In this document: positions 22,374 to 33,696 of the stretch, piece by piece | Position numbering within the stretch: position 1 is the first letter of the stretch | Layout: each line of letters starts with the position of its first letter | Source of the DNA: an uncultured Ilumatobacter sp. | Lineage (GTDB): Bacteria; Actinomycetota; Acidimicrobiia; Acidimicrobiales; Ilumatobacteraceae | Length of the DNA: 33,696 nucleotides | Assembly: GCA_937905835.1 (NCBI GenBank) | Contig: CALCXK010000066.1 | Coordinates: forward strand, 1-33,696 | Reading direction: 5' to 3' | Notes under the pieces: generated by a model | What the model saw: the letters and a program-made list of their open reading frames with translations, nothing else | Told to the model about the DNA's origin: nothing | The model's database searches: none | Translations under genes and position numbers: made by a program

Positions 22374-23873
22374 CTACCGGTGTGTGGTGTGGTCGTTCAC
22401 TGTCGCCCGGTAGCGCACGGTGTGGACCGAGTCGCCCGAGAGAATCGCGCCGCGGCCAAGCATTCGCCCGCCCTGCCAGTTCGACAGGCCGAGTTCGGGT
22501 GCGTTCAACGCATATTGACCGTCGACCCAACGGGTGAACCCGTTGCCGACGAATGGCGCGTCAACCGCGCCATAGAAGTCGTCGTGCTCAGTCTGATCAT
22601 TGCTGACCATCGAGGCTGCGAAGTGCGGGCTATAGCTGTTGCAGAGCTCAATTGCTGCGTTGACATCGTCGGCCACAACGAGCGTGACTTCGGGTGAGTT
22701 CTCCCACTCCCACTCGATTGCCAGTTCGGCTTCGTCGAGGGTTGAGGCAAACGGCTCGTCGTGCGATCCGTCGGCTCGGTCAATCGCAACACGTCGCTCG
22801 AAGCACTCGGCCGGAACATACACCTCGGCCCCGGCGACGACGTGCAGCCGCGCCGACGTGCCCCTCGCCGATCCTGCCGCCTCTAGACCGGCGAGCAGGG
22901 CCGGCACCAAGTCGCCGGCCCGGGCGGCGGGGATGGCGCAGACGTTGAGCGTGTTGCAGACCTTGCGGTCGAGCGAATGCGTCACAATGGCAGTCAGTTG
23001 CGCTGCATCCGCTGATTCACCGGCGACCAGCCAGGCTCCACCTGTGCCGTGCAAGCTGACCGGCACTCCGGACTGAGCAGCCACGGCACCGAGCTGGGCG
23101 ACGGCAGGACCTGATCCCCGCGCAACCGCGAGTGCCAATCGTTGGTCGCTGAACAGTGCGTGGCCGGCAGCATGGGCGGCCGAGTCGACGAGTTGCACCA
23201 GGCCGCTCGGCAGCCCTGCTTCGTCAAGCGCCGGTTCGAGAGCATGTTCGACAATCGCTCGGGCTGTGCCCAGTGCGTCAGAGCCGATGCGAAAGACGAC
23301 GGCGTTGCCAGTCCGCACCACACCGCACGCATCGGCGAAGACATTCGGTCGGCCTTCGAACACGAAGCCGACGACGCCGAGCGGCGCCCGCCGTGCCTCG
23401 ACTGACCAGCCGTCATGCTCAATACGGTGGAGTGCCACATCGCGACCCGTCGTGGCATCGCGCCAGACCCGGAGCCCCTCGATCATGTCGGACCGCATCG
23501 AGTCATCAATGACCAGACGGGTCGTCGAACGACCTCGTCTGCTCGCTCGCTCGACATCGCCGAGATTGGCTGCGGCAATCGAAGCGAACACAACATCGTC
23601 GGCGAGTAGGTCAGCAAATCGATCGAAGAAGTGAGTGATCTGGCCGTCGCTGGATTTCGACAATTGGGCGAATCCACTGGCAGCTCGGCCGACGGCAGCT
23701 GCGACGAGCTGGTGTTCAGCTGCAGGGATGTGCAAAAGCGCTCCGTCGGCCTGAACGACCACCAGCCGGTCGCCATCCACGAACGCGGCCGCGAGCTCAA
23801 TAGACACGTGTGTGACGCGATCGCCACCGAAGACGATCGGCTGTCCAGCTGTCAACTTCGCCAGCCGACTCAC
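22374..23873 (-). CDS. ProA-like aldehyde dehydrogenase superfamily protein with N-terminal extension
   Basis: A 499-residue protein whose core resembles gamma-glutamyl phosphate reductase (ProA), the NADPH-dependent enzyme that makes glutamate semialdehyde. Matching features are APLGVVGFVFEGRPNVFADACG (164-183), GNAVVFRIGSDA, the catalytic Cys in DRKVCNTLNVCAIP (C306), WEWENSPEVTLVVADDVNAAIELCNSYSPHFAA, and a final GLSNWQGGRMLGRGAI block. ProA is normally 410-430 residues; here ~52 extra residues (VTHVSIELAAAFVDGDRLVVVQ...) come first. The core also departs from ProA around the active site. No proB is nearby. GTG 23873 overlaps the stop of the Gfo/Idh/MocA gene by 4 nt. It could be the organism's ProA or a reductase for another acyl phosphate. 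Confidence 0.85.
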   Translation of the reverse strand: MSRLAKLTAGQPIVFGGDRVTHVSIELAAAFVDGDRLVVVQADGALLHIPAAEHQLVAAAVGRAASGFAQLSKSSDGQITHFFDRFADLLADDVVFASIAAANLGDVERASRRGRSTTRLVIDDSMRSDMIEGLRVWRDATTGRDVALHRIEHDGWSVEARRAPLGVVGFVFEGRPNVFADACGVVRTGNAVVFRIGSDALGTARAIVEHALEPALDEAGLPSGLVQLVDSAAHAAGHALFSDQRLALAVARGSGPAVAQLGAVAAQSGVPVSLHGTGGAWLVAGESADAAQLTAIVTHSLDRKVCNTLNVCAIPAARAGDLVPALLAGLEAAGSARGTSARLHVVAGAEVYVPAECFERRVAIDRADGSHDEPFASTLDEAELAIEWEWENSPEVTLVVADDVNAAIELCNSYSPHFAASMVSNDQTEHDDFYGAVDAPFVGNGFTRWVDGQYALNAPELGLSNWQGGRMLGRGAILSGDSVHTVRYRATVNDHTTHR

Positions 23874-25003
23874 GGGCGGAACTCCAACCCGGCGACCTGT
23901 GCGAGGTCATCGATCATGACCGGCATGCCGCTCTCGAGCGAGAGGTGCGCAGCAAAACCGACCGCTGCTGACCAGAAGCCGTCCAGCACCGTTACCGCGG
24001 CCGGTTCTCCACCACGGATGGCCGCTGCAAAGTCGACGTGCTCGAGGTAGCTCGCACCGTGGTGCAGCCCCTGATGCTTGATCGAACTGTCGAGAACTTT
24101 CTCCTCGGTCACGATGTTCACGCCACTGATGATGTCGTCGGTCCGGACGCCGATACGGACGATGCCCTCAGTATCGAACGCCTCGACCTTGCCGGCGGTT
24201 CCGGTGATGACAATCTCACGCTCGTTTTTGCTGGCCTCGGCAAACATGCAGAGGTCGAGCAACCCGCGACTCCCGTTGGCAAAGTCGACAATGACGTAGG
24301 CGTTGTCGAGAATGTCTGACTGCTTGCCGTCGTACACCTCATCGAGATGGTTGATGTCCTGGGCGCCGGACGCGTAGACGCGCACCGGGCGGCTCTGGGT
24401 CGCCTCGATCATCAGGTCGAAGAAGTGACAGCACTTCTCGACCAATGTGCCACCGGTGTTCTTGCTGAACCGGTTCCAGTTGTCGACCTTCACCAGGAAT
24501 GGGAATCGGTGCTCGCGAATCGCCACCATCTTCACGTCGCCGACGGTGCCCTTTTCGATCTCGCACATCACCCGCTGCAACGGCGGCATGTAACGGTATT
24601 CGAGCCCCATCCAGATCACCTGCGAGGCGGGTCGGTCGGCGACGAGGTCGACGATTTCGCGGCAGTCGTCCAGCGTGGTGCACAGCGGCTTTTCAATCAA
24701 GAGGTGCAGGCCCGACTCGATACACGGAATCAACACGTCGCGATGCGTATGGTTGGGCGATGAAATGACGAGGGCGTCGCACAGGTCTGCCGCAATGAGA
24801 TCTTGCGCTGTCTGGAACGTGGCGAGTGACGTGTCGGGCCCCACTGCCTCTTGCGCCCGGAGCAGCGAGGTGGCGTGCGGGTCAGCCACAGCGGTGACGA
24901 CACAGTTATCGAGCGCAAGGATGTTCTCGATGTGCTCGACGCCCATCATGCCGGTGCCGATTACCCCGTATCGAATCTGTTCTTGCCCGTCATTGGTCGA
25001 CAT
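23870..25003 (-). CDS. Gfo/Idh/MocA-family NAD(P)-dependent oxidoreductase
   Basis: A 377-residue dehydrogenase of the family that acts on sugars, inositols and related cyclic polyols. The N-terminal Rossmann fold has GTGMMG at 16-21, the acidic VADPHA, VISSPNHTH and the diagnostic EKP (104-106, IEKPLC). The C-terminal alpha/beta domain contains GLEYRYMPPLQRV, GGTLVEKCCHFFDLM (with the usual catalytic-type Lys and His) and IVDFANGSRGLLDLCMF. Translational coupling to the ProA-like gene (4-nt overlap) suggests that the two act in one pathway, perhaps oxidation or reduction of a sugar acid or inositol derivative. The substrate is unknown. ATG 25003 has TACGCT 8 nt upstream, part of a palindrome shared with the divergent hydrolase gene. 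Confidence 0.92.
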   Translation of the reverse strand: MSTNDGQEQIRYGVIGTGMMGVEHIENILALDNCVVTAVADPHATSLLRAQEAVGPDTSLATFQTAQDLIAADLCDALVISSPNHTHRDVLIPCIESGLHLLIEKPLCTTLDDCREIVDLVADRPASQVIWMGLEYRYMPPLQRVMCEIEKGTVGDVKMVAIREHRFPFLVKVDNWNRFSKNTGGTLVEKCCHFFDLMIEATQSRPVRVYASGAQDINHLDEVYDGKQSDILDNAYVIVDFANGSRGLLDLCMFAEASKNEREIVITGTAGKVEAFDTEGIVRIGVRTDDIISGVNIVTEEKVLDSSIKHQGLHHGASYLEHVDFAAAIRGGEPAAVTVLDGFWSAAVGFAAHLSLESGMPVMIDDLAQVAGLEFRP

Positions 25004-25011
25004 GGACGTGG

Positions 25012-25021
25012 AGCGTACGCT
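25012..25021. promoter_or_regulatory. Palindromic divergent -10 element AGCGTACGCT
   Basis: The 10-bp palindrome reads TACGCT on both strands: plus strand at 25016-25021, 7 nt before GTG 25029; minus strand at 25012-25017, 8 nt before ATG 25003. A TTGGTC at 24993-24998 gives the plus-strand promoter a -35-like match with 17-bp spacing. The two divergent -10 boxes share two bases, so polymerase cannot open both at once. Confidence 0.5.
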
Positions 25022-25028
25022 AGGCCAG

Positions 25029-25721
25029 GTGAACAGCGCACCAGAAACCGATCGCCTCTACTTCCGTCAACTCCTCTCGGGACGCGACTTCGCACATGAT
25101 GACCAACTCGCGCAACAGATGGTCAATTTCGTCTATGCGATCGGCGACCGGGTGACCGGCGAGTGCGTCCTCGTCGACCCGGCTTACGCCCCTAGTGAAC
25201 TCATCGACGTTGTCGCTGCTGACGACATGACCGTCACTGGAGTCCTCGCGACCCACTACCACGCCGACCATGTCGGGGGTTCCATGATGGGCCTCTCGAT
25301 CGAAGGCATCACCACGCTGCTCGACAAGGTCGACTGCCCGATCCACGTGCAGTCCGAAGAGACCGAATGGGTCCGCAAAACCACCCACATCAGCCCCGAC
25401 CACCTCGTTGAGCACTCGTCCGGCGATGTGCTCACGGTCGGCCAGATCGACATCACCCTGGTGCACACTCCGGGCCACACGCCCGGTAGCCAGTGCTTCC
25501 TGGTCGACGGCAAACTTGTGGCCGGCGACACGCTGTTCCTCGACGGCTGCGGTCGTACCGATCTCCCCGGCTCAGACGGCCGGCAGATGATCGAGAGCCT
25601 CCAGCGCCTCGCCAAGGTCCCCGGCGAAACGATCCTCTACCCCGGTCACCAATACAGCGCGGCCTCGTTCGCACCGATGAGCCACGTGGTCAAGAACAAC
25701 TATATTTTCGACGCCATCTAG
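25029..25721 (+). CDS. Metallo-beta-lactamase-fold hydrolase (glyoxalase II/ETHE1-like)
   Basis: A 230-residue cytosolic metal-dependent hydrolase or dioxygenase. The metal motif THYHADHVGG gives H76, H78, D80 and H81. Further ligands lie in VHTPGHTPGSQCF, the bridging Asp is in VAGDTLFLDGCGRTDLPGSD, and the last His is in LYPGHQY. GCGRTDLPGSD is typical of glyoxalase II-like and persulfide dioxygenase (ETHE1) proteins; ETHE1 uses a mononuclear iron site, glyoxalase II a binuclear one. The sequence does not settle which. The frame is open far upstream (to 24675), but that part is antisense to the oxidoreductase gene. GTG 25029, 7 nt after TACGCT, is the natural start. It converges with the LysM gene, 17 nt apart. 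Confidence 0.9.
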   Translation: MNSAPETDRLYFRQLLSGRDFAHDDQLAQQMVNFVYAIGDRVTGECVLVDPAYAPSELIDVVAADDMTVTGVLATHYHADHVGGSMMGLSIEGITTLLDKVDCPIHVQSEETEWVRKTTHISPDHLVEHSSGDVLTVGQIDITLVHTPGHTPGSQCFLVDGKLVAGDTLFLDGCGRTDLPGSDGRQMIESLQRLAKVPGETILYPGHQYSAASFAPMSHVVKNNYIFDAI

Positions 25722-25738
25722 CGCGTCGCTGACAGAAC

Positions 25739-26380
25739 TCAGCAGTCGGCTTTGGCAGGGATCACGATCTTCAGACCGGGGTAGAAGCCGCCGTAACCAC
25801 TGGTGCCGGCGTTGGCAGCGTCAAGAGCCTCGACGGTCACATCGAACTTCACAGCGACGTTGATCCGGGCGGTGTCGCCTTCTTCGATCGTGTACGAGCC
25901 TGCGGGGCAGTTCGAGCCGGAGTCCGGAATCGCTTCACCAAGCGGATCGCCAGCTACGGAGCCGTCTTCATTCGCAGCAGCCGCCGTGAGGGCGGCTGCA
26001 GAGATCGCGCCTGGCGGTATTTTCACGTCTTGGCCTGGGAACGGAAACTCATTGCCGGTCGCCCAGCCGTTGAAGGCGAGCAGATCTTCAAGCGGGACGC
26101 CGAATAGGTCGGCGACTTTGATCGCGTAGTCACCCGACTGCACGACGTAGACCTGCGAGCCGGAGGCGATGAAGTCGACCTCGGTCACGAGTGGTGCGAC
26201 TGGTTCGATCGTGGTCGTGACCGGATCTTTGACGATGTAGTTGGTCGCTGCGCTGTCGAGGTCGACCAGGGTCGATGCAGTAGCACCGCTCCCGGTGTCG
26301 CTACCGCAACTGGCAAGCACCAGCGCACCAATCAGAATCGGCGAGACGACACCCCATTTGCGTAAGTTTGTTGACCGCAT
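25739..26380 (-). CDS. LysM-domain lipoprotein
   Basis: A 213-residue exported protein. The signal peptide ends in a lipobox, LVLASC, with C25 as the lipidated residue, followed by a Gly/Ser/Thr linker. Two LysM-like peptidoglycan or polysaccharide-binding repeats follow: VYVVQSGDYAIKVADLFGVPLEDLLAFNGW...FPGQDVKIPPG, and SYTIEEGDTARINVAVKFDVTVEALDAANAG...YPGLKIVIP. The second repeat lies at the extreme C-terminus and is bracketed by two cysteines (in SNCPAG and KADC) that may form a disulfide. There is no catalytic domain, so it is probably a wall-binding or scaffolding protein. ATG 26380 follows TACGCT by 6 nt. The promoter lies in the 42-nt gap after gltD. Confidence 0.88.
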   Translation of the reverse strand: MRSTNLRKWGVVSPILIGALVLASCGSDTGSGATASTLVDLDSAATNYIVKDPVTTTIEPVAPLVTEVDFIASGSQVYVVQSGDYAIKVADLFGVPLEDLLAFNGWATGNEFPFPGQDVKIPPGAISAAALTAAAANEDGSVAGDPLGEAIPDSGSNCPAGSYTIEEGDTARINVAVKFDVTVEALDAANAGTSGYGGFYPGLKIVIPAKADC

Positions 26381-26386
26381 GCCCCA

Positions 26387-26392
26387 AGCGTA
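26387..26392 (-). promoter_or_regulatory. Predicted leaderless -10 box for the LysM lipoprotein
   Basis: TACGCT on the minus strand, 6 nt before ATG 26380. It lies just beyond the gltD stop, so the LysM gene need not be co-transcribed with gltBD. Confidence 0.4.
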
Positions 26393-26422
26393 GGCGCTCG
26401 ACGCACGCCAACGGTGGCACGC

Positions 26423-27877
26423 CTACTGAAGTGGACGGTCCGTCGGAAGCACCGGCGCCGGCAGGCGGGTTTCACCCATGAGGTAAGCGTCGACGCCTGC
26501 AGCCGCTGCACGCCCCTCGGCAATCGCCCACACGATGAGGCTCTGGCCGCGGCCCATGTCGCCGGCCACGAACAACCCGTGCTGGTTGGTCATGTACTGG
26601 TCGTTGCGAACGACGTTTCCACGCTGGTCGTACTCAACCTCGAGGTTGTCGAGCCACGAGCCCTTCTCGGGGCCGACGAAGCCCATGGCGAGGAACACAA
26701 AGTCGGCAGGAATTTCCCTGTCGGTGCCTTCGACCTTGCTGAACTTGCCGTCGATCATCTCGACGTCGTGGAGCTGCAGCGCCCGCAAGTTGCCGTCGCC
26801 ATCGTCGACGAAACGCTCGGTGTTCACCGAGTACATCCGTTCGCCGCCTTCTTCGTGGGCGCTGGTGACTTTGTAGACCATCGCGAACTGCGGCCACGGG
26901 TTGCGCTCGGCGGCCCGATGCTCTGGAGGCATGGGCATGATTTCGAGCTGTGTGACCGAGGCTGCGCCCTGACGGTGCGCTGTGCCGAGACAATCGGCTC
27001 CGGTGTCGCCGCCGCCGATGATCACAACATGCTTGCCGCTGACGTCGATCGGCGATTTCTCCTGATCACCGAGCTGTACGCGGTTCGACTCCGGTAGGTA
27101 CTCCATTGCCTGATACACACCGACCAGCTTGCGGCCCGGAATCGGCAGGTCACGCCACGCTGTTGCACCGCACGCGAGCACGATGGCGTCGTGGCTGGCA
27201 CGCAGCACTTCCATGTTGACGTTCTCTCCGACGACCGCATTGGTACGGAACTCGGTGCCTTCAGCTTCCATCTGCTCGAGCCGCCGATCGATGTGCTGCT
27301 TCTCCATTTTGAACTCGGGGATTCCATAGCGCAGCAGACCACCGATGCGGTCCGCTCGTTCGAGCACGACGACCTCGTGGCCAGCACGCGTCAACTGCTG
27401 TGCAGCTGCCAGCCCCGCGGGCCCAGACCCGACCACGGCAACGCGTTTGCCGGTTCGCACCGACGGAACGTGCGGTGTGACCCAACCTTCGGCGAAGGCC
27501 CGATCAATGATTTCGACTTCGACCTGCTTGATGGCAACCGGGCTCTGGCTGATACCGAGCACACATGCCGATTCGCACGGCGCCGGGCAGAGCCGACCGG
27601 TGAATTCGGGGAAATTGTTCGTGGCGTGCAATCGCTCAATGGCGGCCTGCCACTGATTCCGAAAGACGAGGTCATTCCAGTCGGGGATCAGGTTGCCCAG
27701 CGGGCAACCGTTGTTACAGAACGGGATACCGCAGTCCATGCAGCGGCCGGCCTGCTGGTTGAGCGCTTCGGCGTCGAACGGCTCGTAGACCTCGTTCCAG
27801 TCGCGCAGGCGAACTGGGACGGGACGGTGTTCAGGAGTCTGACGATCCCACTCGAGAAATCCGGTTGGCTTACCCAT
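26423..27877 (-). CDS. gltD: Glutamate synthase small (beta) subunit
   Basis: The flavin and iron-sulfur subunit of NADPH-GOGAT. It passes electrons from NADPH to the large subunit, which makes glutamate. The 484-residue product has the N-terminal cysteine clusters CMDCGIPFCNNGCPLGN and CPAPCESACVLG for [4Fe-4S] centres. The FAD site VAVVGSGPAGLAAAQQL lies near residue 145-161 and the NADPH site HVVIIGGGDTGADC near 285-298. The C-terminal FAD motif is GLFVAGDMGRGQSLIVWAIAEGRAAA. Length and motif order are standard. Unlike most genes here it has a clear Shine-Dalgarno sequence, GAGGAG 7 nt before ATG 27877, which suits an internal operon gene. It follows gltB by 39 nt. Confidence 0.97.
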   Translation of the reverse strand: MGKPTGFLEWDRQTPEHRPVPVRLRDWNEVYEPFDAEALNQQAGRCMDCGIPFCNNGCPLGNLIPDWNDLVFRNQWQAAIERLHATNNFPEFTGRLCPAPCESACVLGISQSPVAIKQVEVEIIDRAFAEGWVTPHVPSVRTGKRVAVVGSGPAGLAAAQQLTRAGHEVVVLERADRIGGLLRYGIPEFKMEKQHIDRRLEQMEAEGTEFRTNAVVGENVNMEVLRASHDAIVLACGATAWRDLPIPGRKLVGVYQAMEYLPESNRVQLGDQEKSPIDVSGKHVVIIGGGDTGADCLGTAHRQGAASVTQLEIMPMPPEHRAAERNPWPQFAMVYKVTSAHEEGGERMYSVNTERFVDDGDGNLRALQLHDVEMIDGKFSKVEGTDREIPADFVFLAMGFVGPEKGSWLDNLEVEYDQRGNVVRNDQYMTNQHGLFVAGDMGRGQSLIVWAIAEGRAAAAGVDAYLMGETRLPAPVLPTDRPLQ

Positions 27878-27884
27878 GTTGCAT

Positions 27885-27890
27885 CTCCTC
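27885..27890 (-). promoter_or_regulatory. Shine-Dalgarno site of gltD
   Basis: GAGGAG on the minus strand, 7 nt before ATG 27877. It is the clearest ribosome-binding site in the window. Its presence at an operon-internal gene contrasts with the leaderless first genes. Confidence 0.75.
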
Positions 27891-27916
27891 GTTGTTCTGT
27901 CGCTCGCACATCCACG

Positions 27917-32455
<4,539 letters not shown>

Positions 32456-32757
32456 GTCACATCCACGAGGTCGATTGTTCGGCTGCGAGATGCTCGAGAC
32501 AGCGTTGGCTCAAGCGGGGGGGAAATACAGTGTAGACGGTCATTCCCCGCCTCCCCCGGATCGTTCGGTTGTGATCCTGGTGCTGTCAGCCCCACCGACG
32601 GTTGAACAACGACACTGGCACCGACGCCAGGGCGGTCCGCTCCCCCAGGTGATGAACGCGCCGAGGACACCGACAGAGAACGTCACGGCCAGAAACGGGG
32701 CATCACCGCCGTGAGGACGCCACCCCGAGCCTGGTCGCCACGCGGTTTCGAAATGGT
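32456..32757. other. 302-bp gap between the crotonase gene and gltB
   Basis: The longest non-coding stretch here. It holds the probable gltB promoter and leader. On the minus strand a short open frame from the GTG near 32691 starts MTFSVGVLGAFITWG, hydrophobic but then compositionally poor, so I did not call it. I found no terminator with a T-tract, riboswitch or clear GlnR-type box. Confidence 0.5.
32519..32548 (-). promoter_or_regulatory. Candidate gltB promoter with flanking inverted repeat
   Basis: On the minus strand TACACT (complement of 32529-32534) could be a -10 box giving a ~70-nt gltB leader. It is flanked by GGGGAA (32519-32524) and TTCCCC (32543-32548), an inverted repeat centred on the box that could be an operator. 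There is no good -35 match. Confidence 0.25.
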
Positions 32758-33570
32758 TCAGGCGTCAACGAACTGCGGCGAGCGATTCTCAAAGCTGGCC
32801 ATCACCGACTCGATCTGATTCGGCGTTCCGATCTGCGTCTTGATCAAACGACGCTCTTCGGCAAATTGCTCGGCCGCTCCATCGACTGCCATGTGATTGA
32901 TCAGTTCCTTGGAGGCGCGCACCGCACTTGGGCTGATCCCGGCAATCTCGACTGCGAGCGCCATTGCGTCCTCGTACGGAGTCTCGGTCAAATGGGTGAC
33001 CATGCCCATTTCGTACGCTTCGGCGCCCGAGAAGATTCGCGCCGTGAACGTGAGCTCCTTAGCGATGTCAGGACGAACAAGTTTGCCGAGCATGAAGGTG
33101 CCGGCCATGTCAGGCACAAGCCCCCAGTACGTCTCGCGGACCGACATCTTGGTTTCCGGATGGACAAACCGAATATCGGTCCCGAGCGCCAACTGGATCC
33201 CTCCGCCGAGTGCGTGCCCGTGGACAGCCGAGATAACCGGCATCGGCAACTCTTGCCAGACCCAGCAGATCTGCTGACCCAGATGAGTGATTCGTCCGCT
33301 GTCGATGTCGCCAGCGTTGGTCTGCTCTTCGCCATCGGCTGGCGGTGCGCCAGCCAGCTGCTGCATCGAGCCCATGTCGAGGCCAGCGCAGAACGACTTG
33401 CCCTCGCCAGAGAGCACGACGCACCGAACGCCTGGTTCGGTCTTGAGGCGTTCGCCCGCTTCAGCTATGGCGCGAAACATTTCGCTGTCGAGTGCGTTGC
33501 GCTTGTCAGCACGGGTGAGACGAACATCGGCAATGCCGTTATCGATGGTGAGAGAGACGCGATCAGACAT
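32758..33570 (-). CDS. Crotonase/enoyl-CoA hydratase-isomerase family protein
   Basis: A 270-residue CoA-thioester enzyme. Oxyanion-hole segments are present: KSFCAGLDMGSM and VHGHALGGGIQLALGTDIRF. The helix and loop PETKMSVRETYWGLVPDMAGT has Asp (PDMAGT) where many hydratases have a Gly-rich stretch; the crotonase branch related to dienoyl-CoA isomerases often looks this way. The reaction (hydration, isomerisation or hydrolysis) is therefore uncertain. The frame is open to 33627, but residues before MSDRVSLTIDNG are Arg-rich and unlike the family, so I chose ATG 33570. GACAAT lies 6 nt upstream, a weaker -10 match. The last 126 nt of the window upstream of it show no gene. It is not clearly linked to gltBD. 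Confidence 0.9.
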   Translation of the reverse strand: MSDRVSLTIDNGIADVRLTRADKRNALDSEMFRAIAEAGERLKTEPGVRCVVLSGEGKSFCAGLDMGSMQQLAGAPPADGEEQTNAGDIDSGRITHLGQQICWVWQELPMPVISAVHGHALGGGIQLALGTDIRFVHPETKMSVRETYWGLVPDMAGTFMLGKLVRPDIAKELTFTARIFSGAEAYEMGMVTHLTETPYEDAMALAVEIAGISPSAVRASKELINHMAVDGAAEQFAEERRLIKTQIGTPNQIESVMASFENRSPQFVDA

Positions 33571-33696
33571 GCCTGCATTGTCGCGCTGTCGCACCGTCAA
33601 AAACGAAGCCCGGCGGGACCGGAACACAGCTCACCTTGCCGGTGCCCCTCGCTGAAGGCACATCGATCTACTTCTTTGTCCTACCTTTTTGCCTAC

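Noticed and set aside
21241..22413. A 390-codon open frame on the + strand
   Set aside because: It is wholly antisense to the M1 peptidase, Arg/Asp/Gly-rich, and shows no domain. It is a GC-rich shadow frame.
24675..25028. A long N-terminal extension of the metallo-hydrolase
   Set aside because: It lies antisense to the oxidoreductase gene and lacks protein character. GTG 25029 matches the family N-terminus.
32456..32757. Small membrane protein in the gap upstream of gltB
   Set aside because: One hydrophobic stretch follows a GTG, but the rest is Arg/Cys/Gly-rich, with no promoter box or ribosome site.

Overview
The window reads as a high-GC actinobacterial chromosome, most likely a member of the Acidimicrobiia (Ilumatobacter-like marine or freshwater lineages). 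This is inference. It rests on GC-rich third codon positions, frequent GTG starts, DUF2510-type and CPBP membrane proteins, an actinobacterial-style CtaA, and a striking shortage of Shine-Dalgarno sites. I saw no rRNA, tRNA, CRISPR array, integrase or insertion sequence. Most of the content is housekeeping or metabolic genes, densely packed, with a few unusual arrangements.

Layout. 1-1116 (-): the 5' part of a LivH-type amino-acid permease fused to a secreted beta-sandwich domain. 1128-2069 (-): heme A synthase ctaA, divergent from an unrecognised 382-residue protein (2101-3249, +). 3258-3315: a perfect 58-bp palindrome. 3324-5233 (-): a short-chain dehydrogenase translationally coupled to a winged-helix methyltransferase. 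5252-5929 (-) and 5992-6750 (+): a histidine phosphatase and a DUF2510 membrane protein. 6751-10346 (-): both halves of a heterodimeric ABC exporter with one degenerate ATP site. 10390-11593: a small membrane protein and a hexapeptide acetyltransferase. 11639-11868 (-): an apparently frameshifted ORF. 11881-12804 (-): a LysR regulator, divergent from a five-gene overlapping operon on the + strand (12880-19037): GcvT/DmdA-like methyltransferase, acyl-CoA synthetase, type-B carboxylesterase, P1-family (DmpA/NylC) aminopeptidase and panC. A CPBP protease (19048-19845, -) separates panC from panB (19933-20781, +). 20785-22341 (-): an M1 metallopeptidase lipoprotein. 22374-25003 (-): a Gfo/Idh/MocA oxidoreductase coupled to a ProA-like dehydrogenase, divergent from a metallo-beta-lactamase hydrolase (25029-25721, +). 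25739-26380 (-): a LysM lipoprotein. 26423-32455 (-): gltB-gltD glutamate synthase. 32758-33570 (-): a crotonase-family enzyme.

How genes work together. GltB and GltD make glutamate from glutamine and 2-oxoglutarate. PanB and PanC are two steps of pantothenate synthesis; the aminopeptidase overlapping panC may supply beta-alanine (hypothesis). The GcvT-like protein plus acyl-CoA ligase looks like demethylation followed by CoA activation, the logic of the DmdA/DmdB pathway, but the substrate is unknown.

The most general signal is regulatory. At fourteen gene starts a TANNNT hexamer sits 6-8 nt before an ATG or GTG, the geometry of leaderless transcription. I used this rule to choose several start codons. 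At 25012-25021 two such -10 boxes on opposite strands merge into one 10-bp palindrome.
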